Assembly (NCBI GenBank): GCA_945881985.1
Contig: CAMCVL010000006.1
Span: forward strand, 31,197-95,196
DNA from: Rickettsia typhi
GTDB taxonomy: Bacteria > Pseudomonadota > Alphaproteobacteria > Rickettsiales > Deianiraeaceae
Length of the DNA stretch: 64,000 nt
Reading direction: 5' to 3'
Part shown: one piece after another, positions 51,223 to 60,920 of the stretch
Position numbering within the stretch: the first letter of the stretch is position 1
Layout of the letters: each line of letters starts with the position of its first letter
Notes under the pieces: generated by a model
The model's input: the letters and a program-made list of their open reading frames with translations, nothing else
What the model was told of the DNA's origin: nothing
Database searches by the model: none
Position numbers and translations under genes: made by a program

Positions 51223-51278
51223 ATGAGGAAGCCGCGAAAGCTTTAACACTATTTACTTACTATAATTATTAATATTTT

Positions 51279-52634
51279 ATGAAAAAACTAGCAGAGGTGT
51301 ACCACATGGACATCTACGGCAAAAGGCTACCAAAGTTCAAACAAATTAGCGAGATAGATTTAGAAACATCGGCGTTTACAAAGCTTGAGCCTTGTGCCCC
51401 ATTTTACTTGTTTGTACCGCAAGATAATACCCTAAGAGCCCAGTACGACAAGGGCTGGAGCTTAAGGGATGTTTTTATAGAGAGTGGGGTTGGTATTACA
51501 AGTGCTCACGATGATTTTGTTGTTGATTTTAAGAAAGAAAAACTTGTGAATAAATTTACAGAGTTTCAAAAATCAGAGAAAAGTTTGGATTTGCACGATA
51601 AATTCAATGTCAACAAAAAGGCAGGATGGGATATTTTAAAAGCTTGGGAGGAGCTTCAGGTGCTTTCTGCAAACGATATTGATAACTTGATTTGTAAAAT
51701 AGATTACCGCCCCTTTGACGCAAGGCATATTATTTATCACGATGCTCTTGTTTGGCGAACTGTTAAAAAAATGACTAACCATCTTCTTGGCAAACAAAAC
51801 ATATCCCTTGTCTTTGTTCGCAACCAACAAGGTGCTAGCTACTACGATAATGTTTTTATTTCAAAACACATAATTGACTTACACTTACTGCCAATAGGCT
51901 CATACCTCGCCCCCCTCTACCTCTACACCGACAACCTTGGAATGGAAGAGAAAACACCAAACTTTCAACCAGAGTTTTTAAAGATGATTGCGAATCTAGG
52001 TAAAAACAACCCCCTTGAGGGGGAGCTGGAATCTTGCAAAGATTTTGGTGGGGAGTTTAATAACAACAACCCCTCCCAGAATTTGCAGGCAAATTCTACC
52101 CTCCCTCAAGGGGAGGGTGATACCCCTCCTACTCCAGAACAAATTTTAGCCTACATCTATGCCGTTTTGCACTCTAACAATTACAGAACAAGGTATTTAG
52201 ACTTTTTAAAGATTGACTTCCCTAAGATTCCATTTGATGTTTCAATTCAGGAATTTAAACGCCTTGCATCACTAGGGCAGGAGCTAATTGAGGCTCATTT
52301 GATGCAAACCCCTCCTTCTTCCTCCCCTGTTAGGGGAGGTTGGTGGGGTCTTAGCATTGGCAATCCTGAGTTTGACGGCGAGCAAAACTTTGTTGTAGAA
52401 AAGGTATCTTACAACCAGCCAACACAAAGGCTTTATTTTAACAAAACTTGTTATTTTACTGGGGTATCTCCTGCAGTTTGGGAATTTAAAATAGGTGGCT
52501 ACCAAGTGCTTGATAAATATTTAAAATCTCGTAAGGATACTAATATATCTGATGACTTAAAGCATATTCAAAACATCATAAAGGTGCTGGAGTATAGCGT
52601 AAAAAAGATGGAGGAGGTGGATAGTTTAATTTAG
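51279..52634 (+). CDS. Fragment (mid to C-terminal region) of a type ISP-like R-M protein with in-frame palindromic inserts
   Basis: VYHMDIYGKRLPKF, TPEQILAYIYAVLHSNNYRTRYLDFLKIDFPKIPF, YFTGVSPAVWEFKIGGYQVLDKYLKSRK typical of the specificity region; no methyltransferase motifs present. Confidence 0.75.
   Translation: MKKLAEVYHMDIYGKRLPKFKQISEIDLETSAFTKLEPCAPFYLFVPQDNTLRAQYDKGWSLRDVFIESGVGITSAHDDFVVDFKKEKLVNKFTEFQKSEKSLDLHDKFNVNKKAGWDILKAWEELQVLSANDIDNLICKIDYRPFDARHIIYHDALVWRTVKKMTNHLLGKQNISLVFVRNQQGASYYDNVFISKHIIDLHLLPIGSYLAPLYLYTDNLGMEEKTPNFQPEFLKMIANLGKNNPLEGELESCKDFGGEFNNNNPSQNLQANSTLPQGEGDTPPTPEQILAYIYAVLHSNNYRTRYLDFLKIDFPKIPFDVSIQEFKRLASLGQELIEAHLMQTPPSSSPVRGGWWGLSIGNPEFDGEQNFVVEKVSYNQPTQRLYFNKTCYFTGVSPAVWEFKIGGYQVLDKYLKSRKDTNISDDLKHIQNIIKVLEYSVKKMEEVDSLI
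52010..52117. repeat. Two palindromic units in inverted orientation, inserted in frame in the R-M fragment
   Basis: Unit 1: CCCCC-TTGA-GGGGG then AATCTT-GCA-AAGATT. Unit 2: AGAATTTGC-AG-GCAAATTCT then CCCTCCC-TCAAG-GGGAGGG. The reverse complement of unit 2 aligns with unit 1. Confidence 0.75.
52308..52349. repeat. Third palindromic insert in the same ORF
   Basis: Outer ACCCCTCC / GGTGGGGT, inner perfect CCTCCCCT-GTT-AGGGGAGG; encodes TPPSSSPVRGGWWG. Confidence 0.7.
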
Positions 52635-52809
52635 GTGCATTGGCTTGATAGGCTTTAAATTGGCTTGGTAAAATGAAAAATGGATTTACTTTAATAGCTT
52701 GACATCTGCAATTAAGTGATATAAGATTTACTTGAATTATCTTTGATAATGCACTTGTTGCCTTGTTTTGATAGTTTAAAATTTGTTTATTGTATTTTTT
52801 TGTATTTCT

Positions 52810-53031
52810 GTGGCTGACAACAAAAGCAACTCTCAAAAAGGAGTTATTAAATTTTTTAAAAAGGATAAAGGTTTTGGTTTTATTACTGCAAACGATGGCA
52901 AGGATGTGTTTTTTCACATAACTTCATGCCTATCACCTGAGGACGCTTTTAGACCTGAGGCTGATGTTTCTTTTTCAACCGAACTTGACAAAGACGGTAG
53001 AGTAAGAGCTATTAATGTTACTGTTCTTTAA
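52810..53031 (+). CDS. Cold-shock-domain protein (probable GTG start)
   Basis: KGVIKFFKKDKGFGFITANDGKDVFFHITS (RNP1/RNP2). Confidence 0.92.
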   Translation: MADNKSNSQKGVIKFFKKDKGFGFITANDGKDVFFHITSCLSPEDAFRPEADVSFSTELDKDGRVRAINVTVL

Positions 53032-53040
53032 TAAAACATT

Positions 53041-53064
53041 CCCCATTTTTTTGCAAAAATGGGG
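53041..53064 (+). terminator. Terminator-like hairpin after the cold-shock gene
   Basis: CCCCATTTTT-TTGC-AAAAATGGGG perfect 10-bp stem directly after the stop codon. Confidence 0.6.
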
Positions 53065-53230
53065 TAGTATTTAATCTAAAACGCTTAACTATTTTAAGTC
53101 TTTTGTTTTAAAATAGTAATTCCATTATCTATATTTTGTAAAAATTTTCTAACAAAATTTTTATAAATCAATCCCAATCCCAATTGTATAAAACCATTGA
53201 TAAAATCAAATGCAATTTTTAATATTGGTG

Positions 53231-54436
53231 CTAACTAAAAATATCTGTGTCAATCTGACCGCTGGCAAGCATAAGCTCGGCAATTGTTGCTGCGTAATTG
53301 TACTGGGCGTTAAGAACCTCAAAAAACATTTCGTAGCTTTGCATGTCGTACTCAATGTATGTTAAAAATTCAATTGTGTCGCGTAAAAAGTTTTTATCTG
53401 CCTCGTCTAGGTTTTTAAGTCCTTCCTCAATTTTGTTCATTGGCAAGATGGCAATAATTTGTGCTTGTTTTTGATACTCGGTAAAAAGATTTTGCATTTT
53501 GTTTTGTAAAACTTTTAGGTCAAAGTTGTATTTTGTTTGCCTTGCAAGTTCAAGAGTTTTAAGGCCCGCAATTTTTGCCTTGTTTTGGTTAAACAAAGGC
53601 ACAGATGCCCCTATAACTAAACTATGAGTAGCATGCTCAGCGTTTTGATTGGACCTAGTTGCCCCAACAACAAAGTCTGGCAGGTATTCCACTTTTGCAA
53701 GGGCGGTCTCGTTTTTAACTAAGTCAATTTCGCTACGCACAATGCTAAGCTCTGGATTTGCATCTATTGCCTTTGATATCAAGCTACTAAGGTTAAGTGG
53801 TTTTGGATTTACGGCAAATGGCACGGAGATAATTGTATTTTGCTTTTCAAGATTTAAAAAAAGATTAAGCTCGTTCCAAGCAATTTGCTCTTCGTTTTCA
53901 ATCTCGGCAAGCTGTTTTGCAACAAGGGCAAGACGGGTTTCAACAATATGTTTTTGCACTTTTTTTTGTGGCGATGCAAAAAGCCTTGTATTTATATAGG
54001 TTTGTAGGTGTTTAAATCTTTTAATTCTAAGCTCTGCCAAGTTGTGTTTTTTCAAGATAACCGAGTAAGCATACATTTTTTTTATTACTTCTGTTTTTAC
54101 CTCAAGGCTTGTTTTTATGGATTGTTTTTGTGCTATTGTTGCATCTGTGTTTGCAACGGCAAAAGCTTTGCTTCGCTTTGAGTAAAAAGGTATGTCCTGC
54201 TCTATGTCTTCGGTTTTTTCATGCCCTAGTGTTGCCCTAAGCCTTGGGTTGTTAAATGCTTTTGCCTGCAATGCCCCCTTTTGCTTTGCCGCTGCAGCTT
54301 GGCTTGCCGCAAGTATGTATCCGTTGTTTTGTGATGTAATTTGCAGTGCTCTTTGCAGGTCAACAACATCTGCTGCTAGAGTAATTTTTACCCCCCAAGA
54401 GATGCAAAAGAACAATGTGGTAAGAAGCTTTTTCAT
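53231..54436 (-). CDS. TolC-like outer-membrane efflux protein
   Basis: Signal peptide; ALQITSQNNGYILAASQAAAAKQKGALQAKAFNNPRLRATLG, LPDFVVGATRSNQNAEHATHSLVIGASVPLFNQNKAKIAG. Confidence 0.85.
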   Translation of the reverse strand: MKKLLTTLFFCISWGVKITLAADVVDLQRALQITSQNNGYILAASQAAAAKQKGALQAKAFNNPRLRATLGHEKTEDIEQDIPFYSKRSKAFAVANTDATIAQKQSIKTSLEVKTEVIKKMYAYSVILKKHNLAELRIKRFKHLQTYINTRLFASPQKKVQKHIVETRLALVAKQLAEIENEEQIAWNELNLFLNLEKQNTIISVPFAVNPKPLNLSSLISKAIDANPELSIVRSEIDLVKNETALAKVEYLPDFVVGATRSNQNAEHATHSLVIGASVPLFNQNKAKIAGLKTLELARQTKYNFDLKVLQNKMQNLFTEYQKQAQIIAILPMNKIEEGLKNLDEADKNFLRDTIEFLTYIEYDMQSYEMFFEVLNAQYNYAATIAELMLASGQIDTDIFS

Positions 54437-54441
54437 ATAAC

Positions 54442-55980
54442 CTATTCCCATTCAATTGTTGCTGGCGGCTTTGATGTTATGTCGTAGACAACTCTATTAA
54501 CACCCCTAACCTCGTTTGTTATGCGGGTTGACACCTCCGAGAGGAAGTTCATGTCAAAATGGTAAAAATCCGCCGTCATTCCGTCAACGGAGTTGACGCT
54601 GCGAATCGCAAGAACATACTCGTAGGTTCTGGCATCCCCCATTACGCCCACGGTTTTTGTAGGTAGCAAAACGCAAAATGCTTGCCAAATTTTGTCGTAT
54701 AATCCTTTTGCTTTAAGGTGAGAGATAAACACATCATCAGCATCCTGTAGTATTTTAATCTTTTCCTCAGTAACTTCACCAAGTATCCTTATTGCAAGCC
54801 CCGGGCCAGGAAAGGGATGCCGATTAACAATCTCTCCGCTAATGCCAAGCTCTGTGCCTAAAAGGCGTACTTCATCTTTAAAAAGCTCTCTTAGTGGTTC
54901 TATGATTTTAAGATTCATTTTTTCGGGCAAGCCACCAACATTGTGGTGAGACTTAATTGTTTGCCCCGCCCCAACATTTGAGGACTCGATAACATCGGGA
55001 TAAATAGTGCCCTGCACCAAGTATTTTGCATTATCTATTTTTTTTGCCTCTTCTTCAAAAATTTCAATAAATAATCTGCCAATTATCTTGCGTTTTTGTT
55101 CTGGGTCGGCAATTCCGCTAAGAGCGGTCATAAATTTTTGTTTTGCGTCTACATATGTAAGCTTCATGTTAAAATTGCTTTCAAAGGTTTGCTTTACTTG
55201 TAAGCCCTCGTTTTTGCGTAGCAAACCTGTGTCAACAAAAATGCACTCAAGCCCCCCGCCAATAAATTTGTTTGTTGCAACGGCTGCAACCGAGCTGTCC
55301 ACCCCGCCGCTAAGCCCGCAGATAACCTTGCTTTTGCCGTCGTAAATGCTGGTTACATGCTCTTTTGCAGACTCTAAAAAGCCAGCAGCATTCCACTCTC
55401 TTGTGCAGCCGCAAATATTCACCGCAAAGTTTTCAATTATCTCCTTGCCAATAAGCGAGTGATATACCTCTGGGTGAAACTGCACCCCATAAATATGCTT
55501 GTTATTGTATTTAAAGGCTGCAAATGGTGCATGATTTGTTGTTGCAATAACTTCAAAGTCTTTTGGTAATTTTGCCACATAATCGCCGTGACTCATCCAA
55601 ACTTGTTTGGTAGTCGCATTTTGCAAGCCTGCAAAAAGGCATTTGTAGCTAGATATATCTAAGATTGCCCTTCCAAACTCCTTTGCCGCCCCAGCTTTAA
55701 CCTCGCCCCCATTTAAATGAGCAATAAGTTGCTGCCCGTAGCAAATGCCTAAGATTGGCAAGTTAAGGTCAAAAATGCTTTGGGGCACTGACGGTGCCCC
55801 AGCCTCGTAGACAGAGTGATGCGAGCCGGAAAAAATTATCCCGCTAGGATTAACCTCTTTAATCTTTGCTTCAATGTTGTGGTGATTTACGATAACCGAG
55901 AACACGCCTATTTCACGGACTCTGCGAGCTATGAGCTTTGTAACCTGTGAGCCAAAGTCAATAATTAAGATTGTCTTCAT
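54442..55980 (-). CDS. guaA: GMP synthase (glutamine-hydrolysing)
   Basis: ILIIDFGSQVTKLIARRVRE, GICYGQQLIAHLNGGEV, CGLSGGVDSSVAAVA, C-terminal KPPATIEWE. Confidence 0.97.
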   Translation of the reverse strand: MKTILIIDFGSQVTKLIARRVREIGVFSVIVNHHNIEAKIKEVNPSGIIFSGSHHSVYEAGAPSVPQSIFDLNLPILGICYGQQLIAHLNGGEVKAGAAKEFGRAILDISSYKCLFAGLQNATTKQVWMSHGDYVAKLPKDFEVIATTNHAPFAAFKYNNKHIYGVQFHPEVYHSLIGKEIIENFAVNICGCTREWNAAGFLESAKEHVTSIYDGKSKVICGLSGGVDSSVAAVATNKFIGGGLECIFVDTGLLRKNEGLQVKQTFESNFNMKLTYVDAKQKFMTALSGIADPEQKRKIIGRLFIEIFEEEAKKIDNAKYLVQGTIYPDVIESSNVGAGQTIKSHHNVGGLPEKMNLKIIEPLRELFKDEVRLLGTELGISGEIVNRHPFPGPGLAIRILGEVTEEKIKILQDADDVFISHLKAKGLYDKIWQAFCVLLPTKTVGVMGDARTYEYVLAIRSVNSVDGMTADFYHFDMNFLSEVSTRITNEVRGVNRVVYDITSKPPATIEWE

Positions 55981-55981
55981 T

Positions 55982-56809
55982 TTATTTATTTTTAATAATT
56001 GCATCAATTAACATTACATCCCTTAAAAAGCCTTCAAAAGTGTCAAGCTTTATCATGCATGGACCATCGCTTGGGGCGTTGTCTGGGTCGTCGTGCACTT
56101 CGGCAAAAATGCCGGCAATGCCGATTGCAGTAGCTGCTTTTGCTAAAACAAAAGCCATTTTTCTATCCCCGCCGCTTGCCCCGCCAAGCCCGCCTGGTGC
56201 TTGGGTTGAGTGGGTTGCGTCAAAAATTACTGGGTAAAGAGTTTGGTTTTTCATCACCTCCATGCCCCTCATATCCACAACCAGATTATTGTAGCCAAAA
56301 CTTGTGCCACGCTCGGTTAGCAAAATATCGGTTTTGCCAAAGTGTTCAAGCTTTTTAACGATATTTATCGCATCCTGAGGGGCTAAAAATTGCCCCTTTT
56401 TTACATTTATAACTGCCGATGTTTTTGCCGCTGCCTCCAGTAGGTCAGTTTGCCTGCATAAAAAAGCCGGAATTTGCATCATATCAACAATGCCATCAAG
56501 CTCTTTTGCATGCTCCTCCTTGTGAATATCGGTAATAATAGGCAAGTTAAGCTGCGTTTTTAGCTCATTAAAAACCTCACTTGCTTTTGCAAGCCCTATG
56601 CCTCTTTTGCCGGATACGCTGGTTCTATTGGCTTTGTCAAAAGAGCTTTTAAATACTAAATCAACACCAATTTTTTGACAGATGTTTTTAAGAGATTCTG
56701 CAATTTTAAAGGCATGGTCTCTGCTTTCCATCTGGCATGGGCCAGCAATAAGGCAAAGCTTTTTGTTGTTTGCAAATTCAAGATTTTTTACCTTAACAAT
56801 TTTTTGCAT
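55982..56809 (-). CDS. kdsA: 3-deoxy-D-manno-octulosonate 8-phosphate synthase
   Basis: CLIAGPCQMESRDHAFKIAE, FKSSFDKANRTSVSGKRGIG, ILLTERGTSFGYNNLVVDMRGM, DATHSTQAPGG. Confidence 0.96.
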   Translation of the reverse strand: MQKIVKVKNLEFANNKKLCLIAGPCQMESRDHAFKIAESLKNICQKIGVDLVFKSSFDKANRTSVSGKRGIGLAKASEVFNELKTQLNLPIITDIHKEEHAKELDGIVDMMQIPAFLCRQTDLLEAAAKTSAVINVKKGQFLAPQDAINIVKKLEHFGKTDILLTERGTSFGYNNLVVDMRGMEVMKNQTLYPVIFDATHSTQAPGGLGGASGGDRKMAFVLAKAATAIGIAGIFAEVHDDPDNAPSDGPCMIKLDTFEGFLRDVMLIDAIIKNK

Positions 56810-57041
56810 AGCAATATTTATGTATCAATGTATCATACAAAACAATAACGCAGATAGTTTAAACAAAGTGATAATTTTTAGCAAGTTTTTTTACATTTTA
56901 CCATTTTGTTAAGTCTGGTTTTTTAAGTGCATTTGATTATGCTATCCAAAATTGCAAAAAAAACTTGCAATATATTTTATATCTTATCTTAATTTATAGG
57001 TTTAGCTATTAGATTTTGTTTGTATTTTTGGCTTTGCAGCT

Positions 57042-58979
57042 GTGAGTGGTGCTGATAATAATTGTGGCAGCTTTGCTGGCGGCAAAGAATACAAGATATT
57101 AAGCAGGGTTGACTGCCCTGAAGATGTAAAAAAACTAGAACTTGAAGACCTTAGCCTTTTAGCCGATGAAATTAGAGACTTTTTGATACAAACCGTATCC
57201 AAAACTGGGGGGCACTTGGGTGCCGCTCTTGGTGTTGTGGAGCTAACAATTGCATTACACTATGCCTTTAACTCCCCTCAGGACAAAATTGTGTGGGACA
57301 TAGGGCATCAGGCATATCCCCACAAAATACTTACTGGGCGTAAAAATCAAATGCACACAATACGCCAACCGGGGGGGATATCTGGGTTTTTGAGCATCTT
57401 TGAAAGCATTCACGATAGCTTTGGTGCGGGGCATAGTTCAACATCAATATCAGCAGCTCTTGGCATGGCAATTGCAAACAAGTTAAATGGCAGCGGTAAC
57501 TTTGCCATTGCTGTGATAGGCGATGGGGCAATATCTGCAGGCATGGCTTACGAGGCACTTAACAACGCAACCGAAGCCGGCAAGAGGCTCATTGTTGTGT
57601 TAAACGACAATAACATGTCAATTTCCAAGCCAACGGGTGCAATTAGCAGATACCTGCCAAGGCTTGCAAGTTCAAAACCTTATAATGTTGCAAGGGATGC
57701 GTATTACAAGCTGTCTTCAAAGCTTGGCATGCTGGGGCTTGCTAAAAGAACCGAAAAATCCATTAAAGACCTTGCAATTGGCAGTAATATTTTTGAAGAA
57801 ATGGGTTTTAGATACATATGCCCAGTGGATGGGCATGATGCAAAGGCTCTTGTGAGCCTTTTTCAAAACATAAAAAATAATTTTGACGAGAGTGAGCCAG
57901 TACTTGTGCATCTTATTACCAAAAAGGGTAAGGGATACGCACCAGCTGAAATGGCAGAGGATAAGTTTCATGGCGTTGCAAGCTTTGATGTAAAAACAGG
58001 GGAGCAAAAGCAAAGCAGTTCCAAAAGTTATAGTTCAATTTTTGCCACAACTTTAACTAGCCTTGCAAAAAATGACCCAAAGCTTATTGCAATCACCGCA
58101 GCCATGAAGAGTGGAACCGCTCTTGACATCTTTGAAAAATCCTTACCAAAGCAGCTTTACGATGTAGGTATTGCCGAGCAGCACGCGGTGACATTTGCCG
58201 CCGGCCTTGCATACTCTGGCTTTAAGCCCTTTGCTTGCATATACTCAACTTTTTTACAAAGAGCCTACGACCAAGTAATACACGATGTTTGCATACAAAA
58301 CCTCCCCGTGAGGTTTATGATTGACAGAGCTGGCTTTGTAGGTGCTGATGGAGCTACTCACAACGGGGTTTTTGACACTGCATTTTTAAGCATTATTCCC
58401 AACATTGTGCTTTGCGGGGCAAGTGACGAAGTATCTTTAATTAAGCTTACAGAGCTTTGCTACAATCACAACTCTTCCCCCATTGCACTTAGATATCCAA
58501 AGGCAAAGGTATGTAGTATATATGGGCAAGATGAAGTATTTGAGCCATTTAAAGCAAAATGGCATGGTAAAGATGGATTTAAAAGCAATGGTGGTAGCGG
58601 CGTTTGCCTTGTGGGTTTTGGCATTACTGTTGCCAACTGCCTTAAGGCAGCACAAAATCTTGAGGCCGAAGGCTTTAAAGTGAGTATTGTTGATGCAGTT
58701 TTTGCAAAACCAATTGACAAAAACCTTTTTGCAGATATTGCAAGGGAGCATTCAATTGTTATTGTGGCGGAGGAAGGCTCTGCCGGCGGATTATGTAGCA
58801 TTTTGCTTGAGTTTTTTTATCAATATAAGCATATGAACTGCATTACACTAAGGCTTGAAGATGTATTTTTGGAACACAACACCCCAGAGGCAGTGCAGGC
58901 AAAATATTCTATTGATGCCGATGGCATTGCAAAGACTGCCCTTAAAGCATTGCAAAACAAAGATAGTTCTGTTTTGTAG
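57042..58979 (+). CDS. dxs: 1-deoxy-D-xylulose-5-phosphate synthase (GTG start)
   Basis: TGGHLGAALGVVELTIALHYAF, IVWDIGHQAYPHKILTGR, AVIGDGAISAGMAYEALNNA, DVGIAEQHAVTFAAGLA. Confidence 0.97.
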   Translation: MSGADNNCGSFAGGKEYKILSRVDCPEDVKKLELEDLSLLADEIRDFLIQTVSKTGGHLGAALGVVELTIALHYAFNSPQDKIVWDIGHQAYPHKILTGRKNQMHTIRQPGGISGFLSIFESIHDSFGAGHSSTSISAALGMAIANKLNGSGNFAIAVIGDGAISAGMAYEALNNATEAGKRLIVVLNDNNMSISKPTGAISRYLPRLASSKPYNVARDAYYKLSSKLGMLGLAKRTEKSIKDLAIGSNIFEEMGFRYICPVDGHDAKALVSLFQNIKNNFDESEPVLVHLITKKGKGYAPAEMAEDKFHGVASFDVKTGEQKQSSSKSYSSIFATTLTSLAKNDPKLIAITAAMKSGTALDIFEKSLPKQLYDVGIAEQHAVTFAAGLAYSGFKPFACIYSTFLQRAYDQVIHDVCIQNLPVRFMIDRAGFVGADGATHNGVFDTAFLSIIPNIVLCGASDEVSLIKLTELCYNHNSSPIALRYPKAKVCSIYGQDEVFEPFKAKWHGKDGFKSNGGSGVCLVGFGITVANCLKAAQNLEAEGFKVSIVDAVFAKPIDKNLFADIAREHSIVIVAEEGSAGGLCSILLEFFYQYKHMNCITLRLEDVFLEHNTPEAVQAKYSIDADGIAKTALKALQNKDSSVL

Positions 58980-58981
58980 CT

Positions 58982-60769
58982 ATGTCCTTTGATGTAAAAC
59001 GCAAAACAATTTTAGCAAGGCGAATGTTTATCGTTGGGGCGATAAAATCATTAGCCTTTGGCACATTGATTGTTCGTAGTTTTAAGTTGCAGGTTTTGGA
59101 CCACAAATCTTACAAAAAATTATCAAACAGCAACCGCACACGCAATGTGCTTGTTATACCAAATAGAGGGGAGTTTTTGGATAAAAATGGACAAAAACTT
59201 GCTTTTAGCAAGATGTATCATAGACTGATTTTTACCCCAAGCCGCAATAGGATCAAGGATTTAAATTCCATTAAAAAAGTTGCAAAAATTTTAAATACAG
59301 ACCAAAAAACTTACGCCGAGATGCTAAAACGCTATCGTGGTAGTAGCGGTGTTAGCTTTGTTTTGTATAGATTTTTAACGAGAGAGGAGCTTGTTAGAAT
59401 TAATTATTACTTTGTGTATCTTGAGGGGGTTTCCATTGAGGAGTCTTTTTTGCGTTTTTACACAAATCCTTTTGCCTATTCTTCTTTACTGGGGTACATA
59501 GGTCAAGTATCCGATAGTTTTGACGAAGGCTTAAGACTACTCAACAATGCGGATGCAAAAGAGGGTAAGTCTGGGCTTGAAAAGCACTTTAATAATCAAG
59601 TATCCGGCACGCCTGGCATTAGGGCAATTGAGGTTGATAGTTCAAATAAGTTTGTAAACTCATTTATTACGCAGGATGCAAAGGAGCCATCTTCTGTGCG
59701 TTTGTCAGTTGATGCAAGAGTACAGGAAAAGCTCTACGAGCTTACAAAAGACCAGATGGTATCGGTTTGCATATTTGATATTACAAAAAATTCATTACTT
59801 GCTTGCATTTCAACCCCGGGGTTTGACTCAAATTTGCTTTCCAAACAAACAACAAGTGGCGAGTGGTGGAGGCTTGTTAACGACCCATCAAAACCGCTGC
59901 TAAACAGGCCATTCTCGGCTCTATATCCACCCGGTTCAATTTTTAAAATACCAGTTGCATTATCAGCTTTGGTGGATGGTTTTGACCCTTCAACAAAATA
60001 CACTTGCAACGGGCATATTACTTACGGGGGGCGTAAGTTTAACTGTTGGCAAACAAAGGGTCATGGCTCACTTGACATGCTTGGTGCAATCAAAAACTCT
60101 TGCAATGTGTATTTTTACAGGCTTTCCGGTTTTATTGACATAGACAAAACGGCGGCCCTTGCAAACAAACTTGGGCTTGGGGCATTGCCTTATAACGACC
60201 TATTGATAAATCTTAACTACAAAAAAGGTAATATACCAACTAAGCATTGGAAGGTGAAAAATAGGCGTGAAGAATGGCATGGCGGCGACAACTTAAACTT
60301 TTCCATAGGGCAAGGTTTTAACTTGGTTAATTGCTTTCAGCTTGGACTTATGCTTACACGCATGCTAAGTGGCAGGCTTGTGGAGCCTGGTTTTTTGCAT
60401 AACGAGCATTTTGATCCATCCAAATTTGAAGCTCTTAAAATCCCACAATCCGCAATTGATATAATAAAGCAAGGTATGTTTATGGCGGCAAACGAGGCGG
60501 GCGGCACTTGTTATGGCTCGCATCTTGTTAACGACAATAACTTTGTTATGTCCGGCAAAACAGGTAGTGCTCAGGCGGTATCGCGTTTTATTGACAAGCA
60601 CGCAAAACGCAGCCTCAAGGAAAACACTCACGGACTCTTTGTAGGCTTTGCCCCATTTGACAACCCCCGTTATGCAATTTCAATAATTAACGAGCATGGT
60701 GGTTTTGGCTCGGTCGCCGCCGCCCCTATTGCTAAGGAAATTATGACTTTTATCAATACCTTACAATAA
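58982..60769 (+). CDS. mrdA: Penicillin-binding protein 2 (transpeptidase)
   Basis: YPPGSIFKIPVALSAL (SxxK), SCNVYFYRL, MSGKTGSAQAVS (KTG). Confidence 0.93.
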   Translation: MSFDVKRKTILARRMFIVGAIKSLAFGTLIVRSFKLQVLDHKSYKKLSNSNRTRNVLVIPNRGEFLDKNGQKLAFSKMYHRLIFTPSRNRIKDLNSIKKVAKILNTDQKTYAEMLKRYRGSSGVSFVLYRFLTREELVRINYYFVYLEGVSIEESFLRFYTNPFAYSSLLGYIGQVSDSFDEGLRLLNNADAKEGKSGLEKHFNNQVSGTPGIRAIEVDSSNKFVNSFITQDAKEPSSVRLSVDARVQEKLYELTKDQMVSVCIFDITKNSLLACISTPGFDSNLLSKQTTSGEWWRLVNDPSKPLLNRPFSALYPPGSIFKIPVALSALVDGFDPSTKYTCNGHITYGGRKFNCWQTKGHGSLDMLGAIKNSCNVYFYRLSGFIDIDKTAALANKLGLGALPYNDLLINLNYKKGNIPTKHWKVKNRREEWHGGDNLNFSIGQGFNLVNCFQLGLMLTRMLSGRLVEPGFLHNEHFDPSKFEALKIPQSAIDIIKQGMFMAANEAGGTCYGSHLVNDNNFVMSGKTGSAQAVSRFIDKHAKRSLKENTHGLFVGFAPFDNPRYAISIINEHGGFGSVAAAPIAKEIMTFINTLQ

Positions 60770-60920
60770 TACTAAGCCTAATACAAAATTTTGGTCAAAA
60801 AGATTTATAGATATTGTTTTTTTGTCTATTTTGCTTCTTTGTAAAAAGCACGCCACCTAGCTGACTTTATTTTTTGTTTAGCGTTGTTTAGCGAAAACTA
60901 CACTAACGAATTATCAATCG

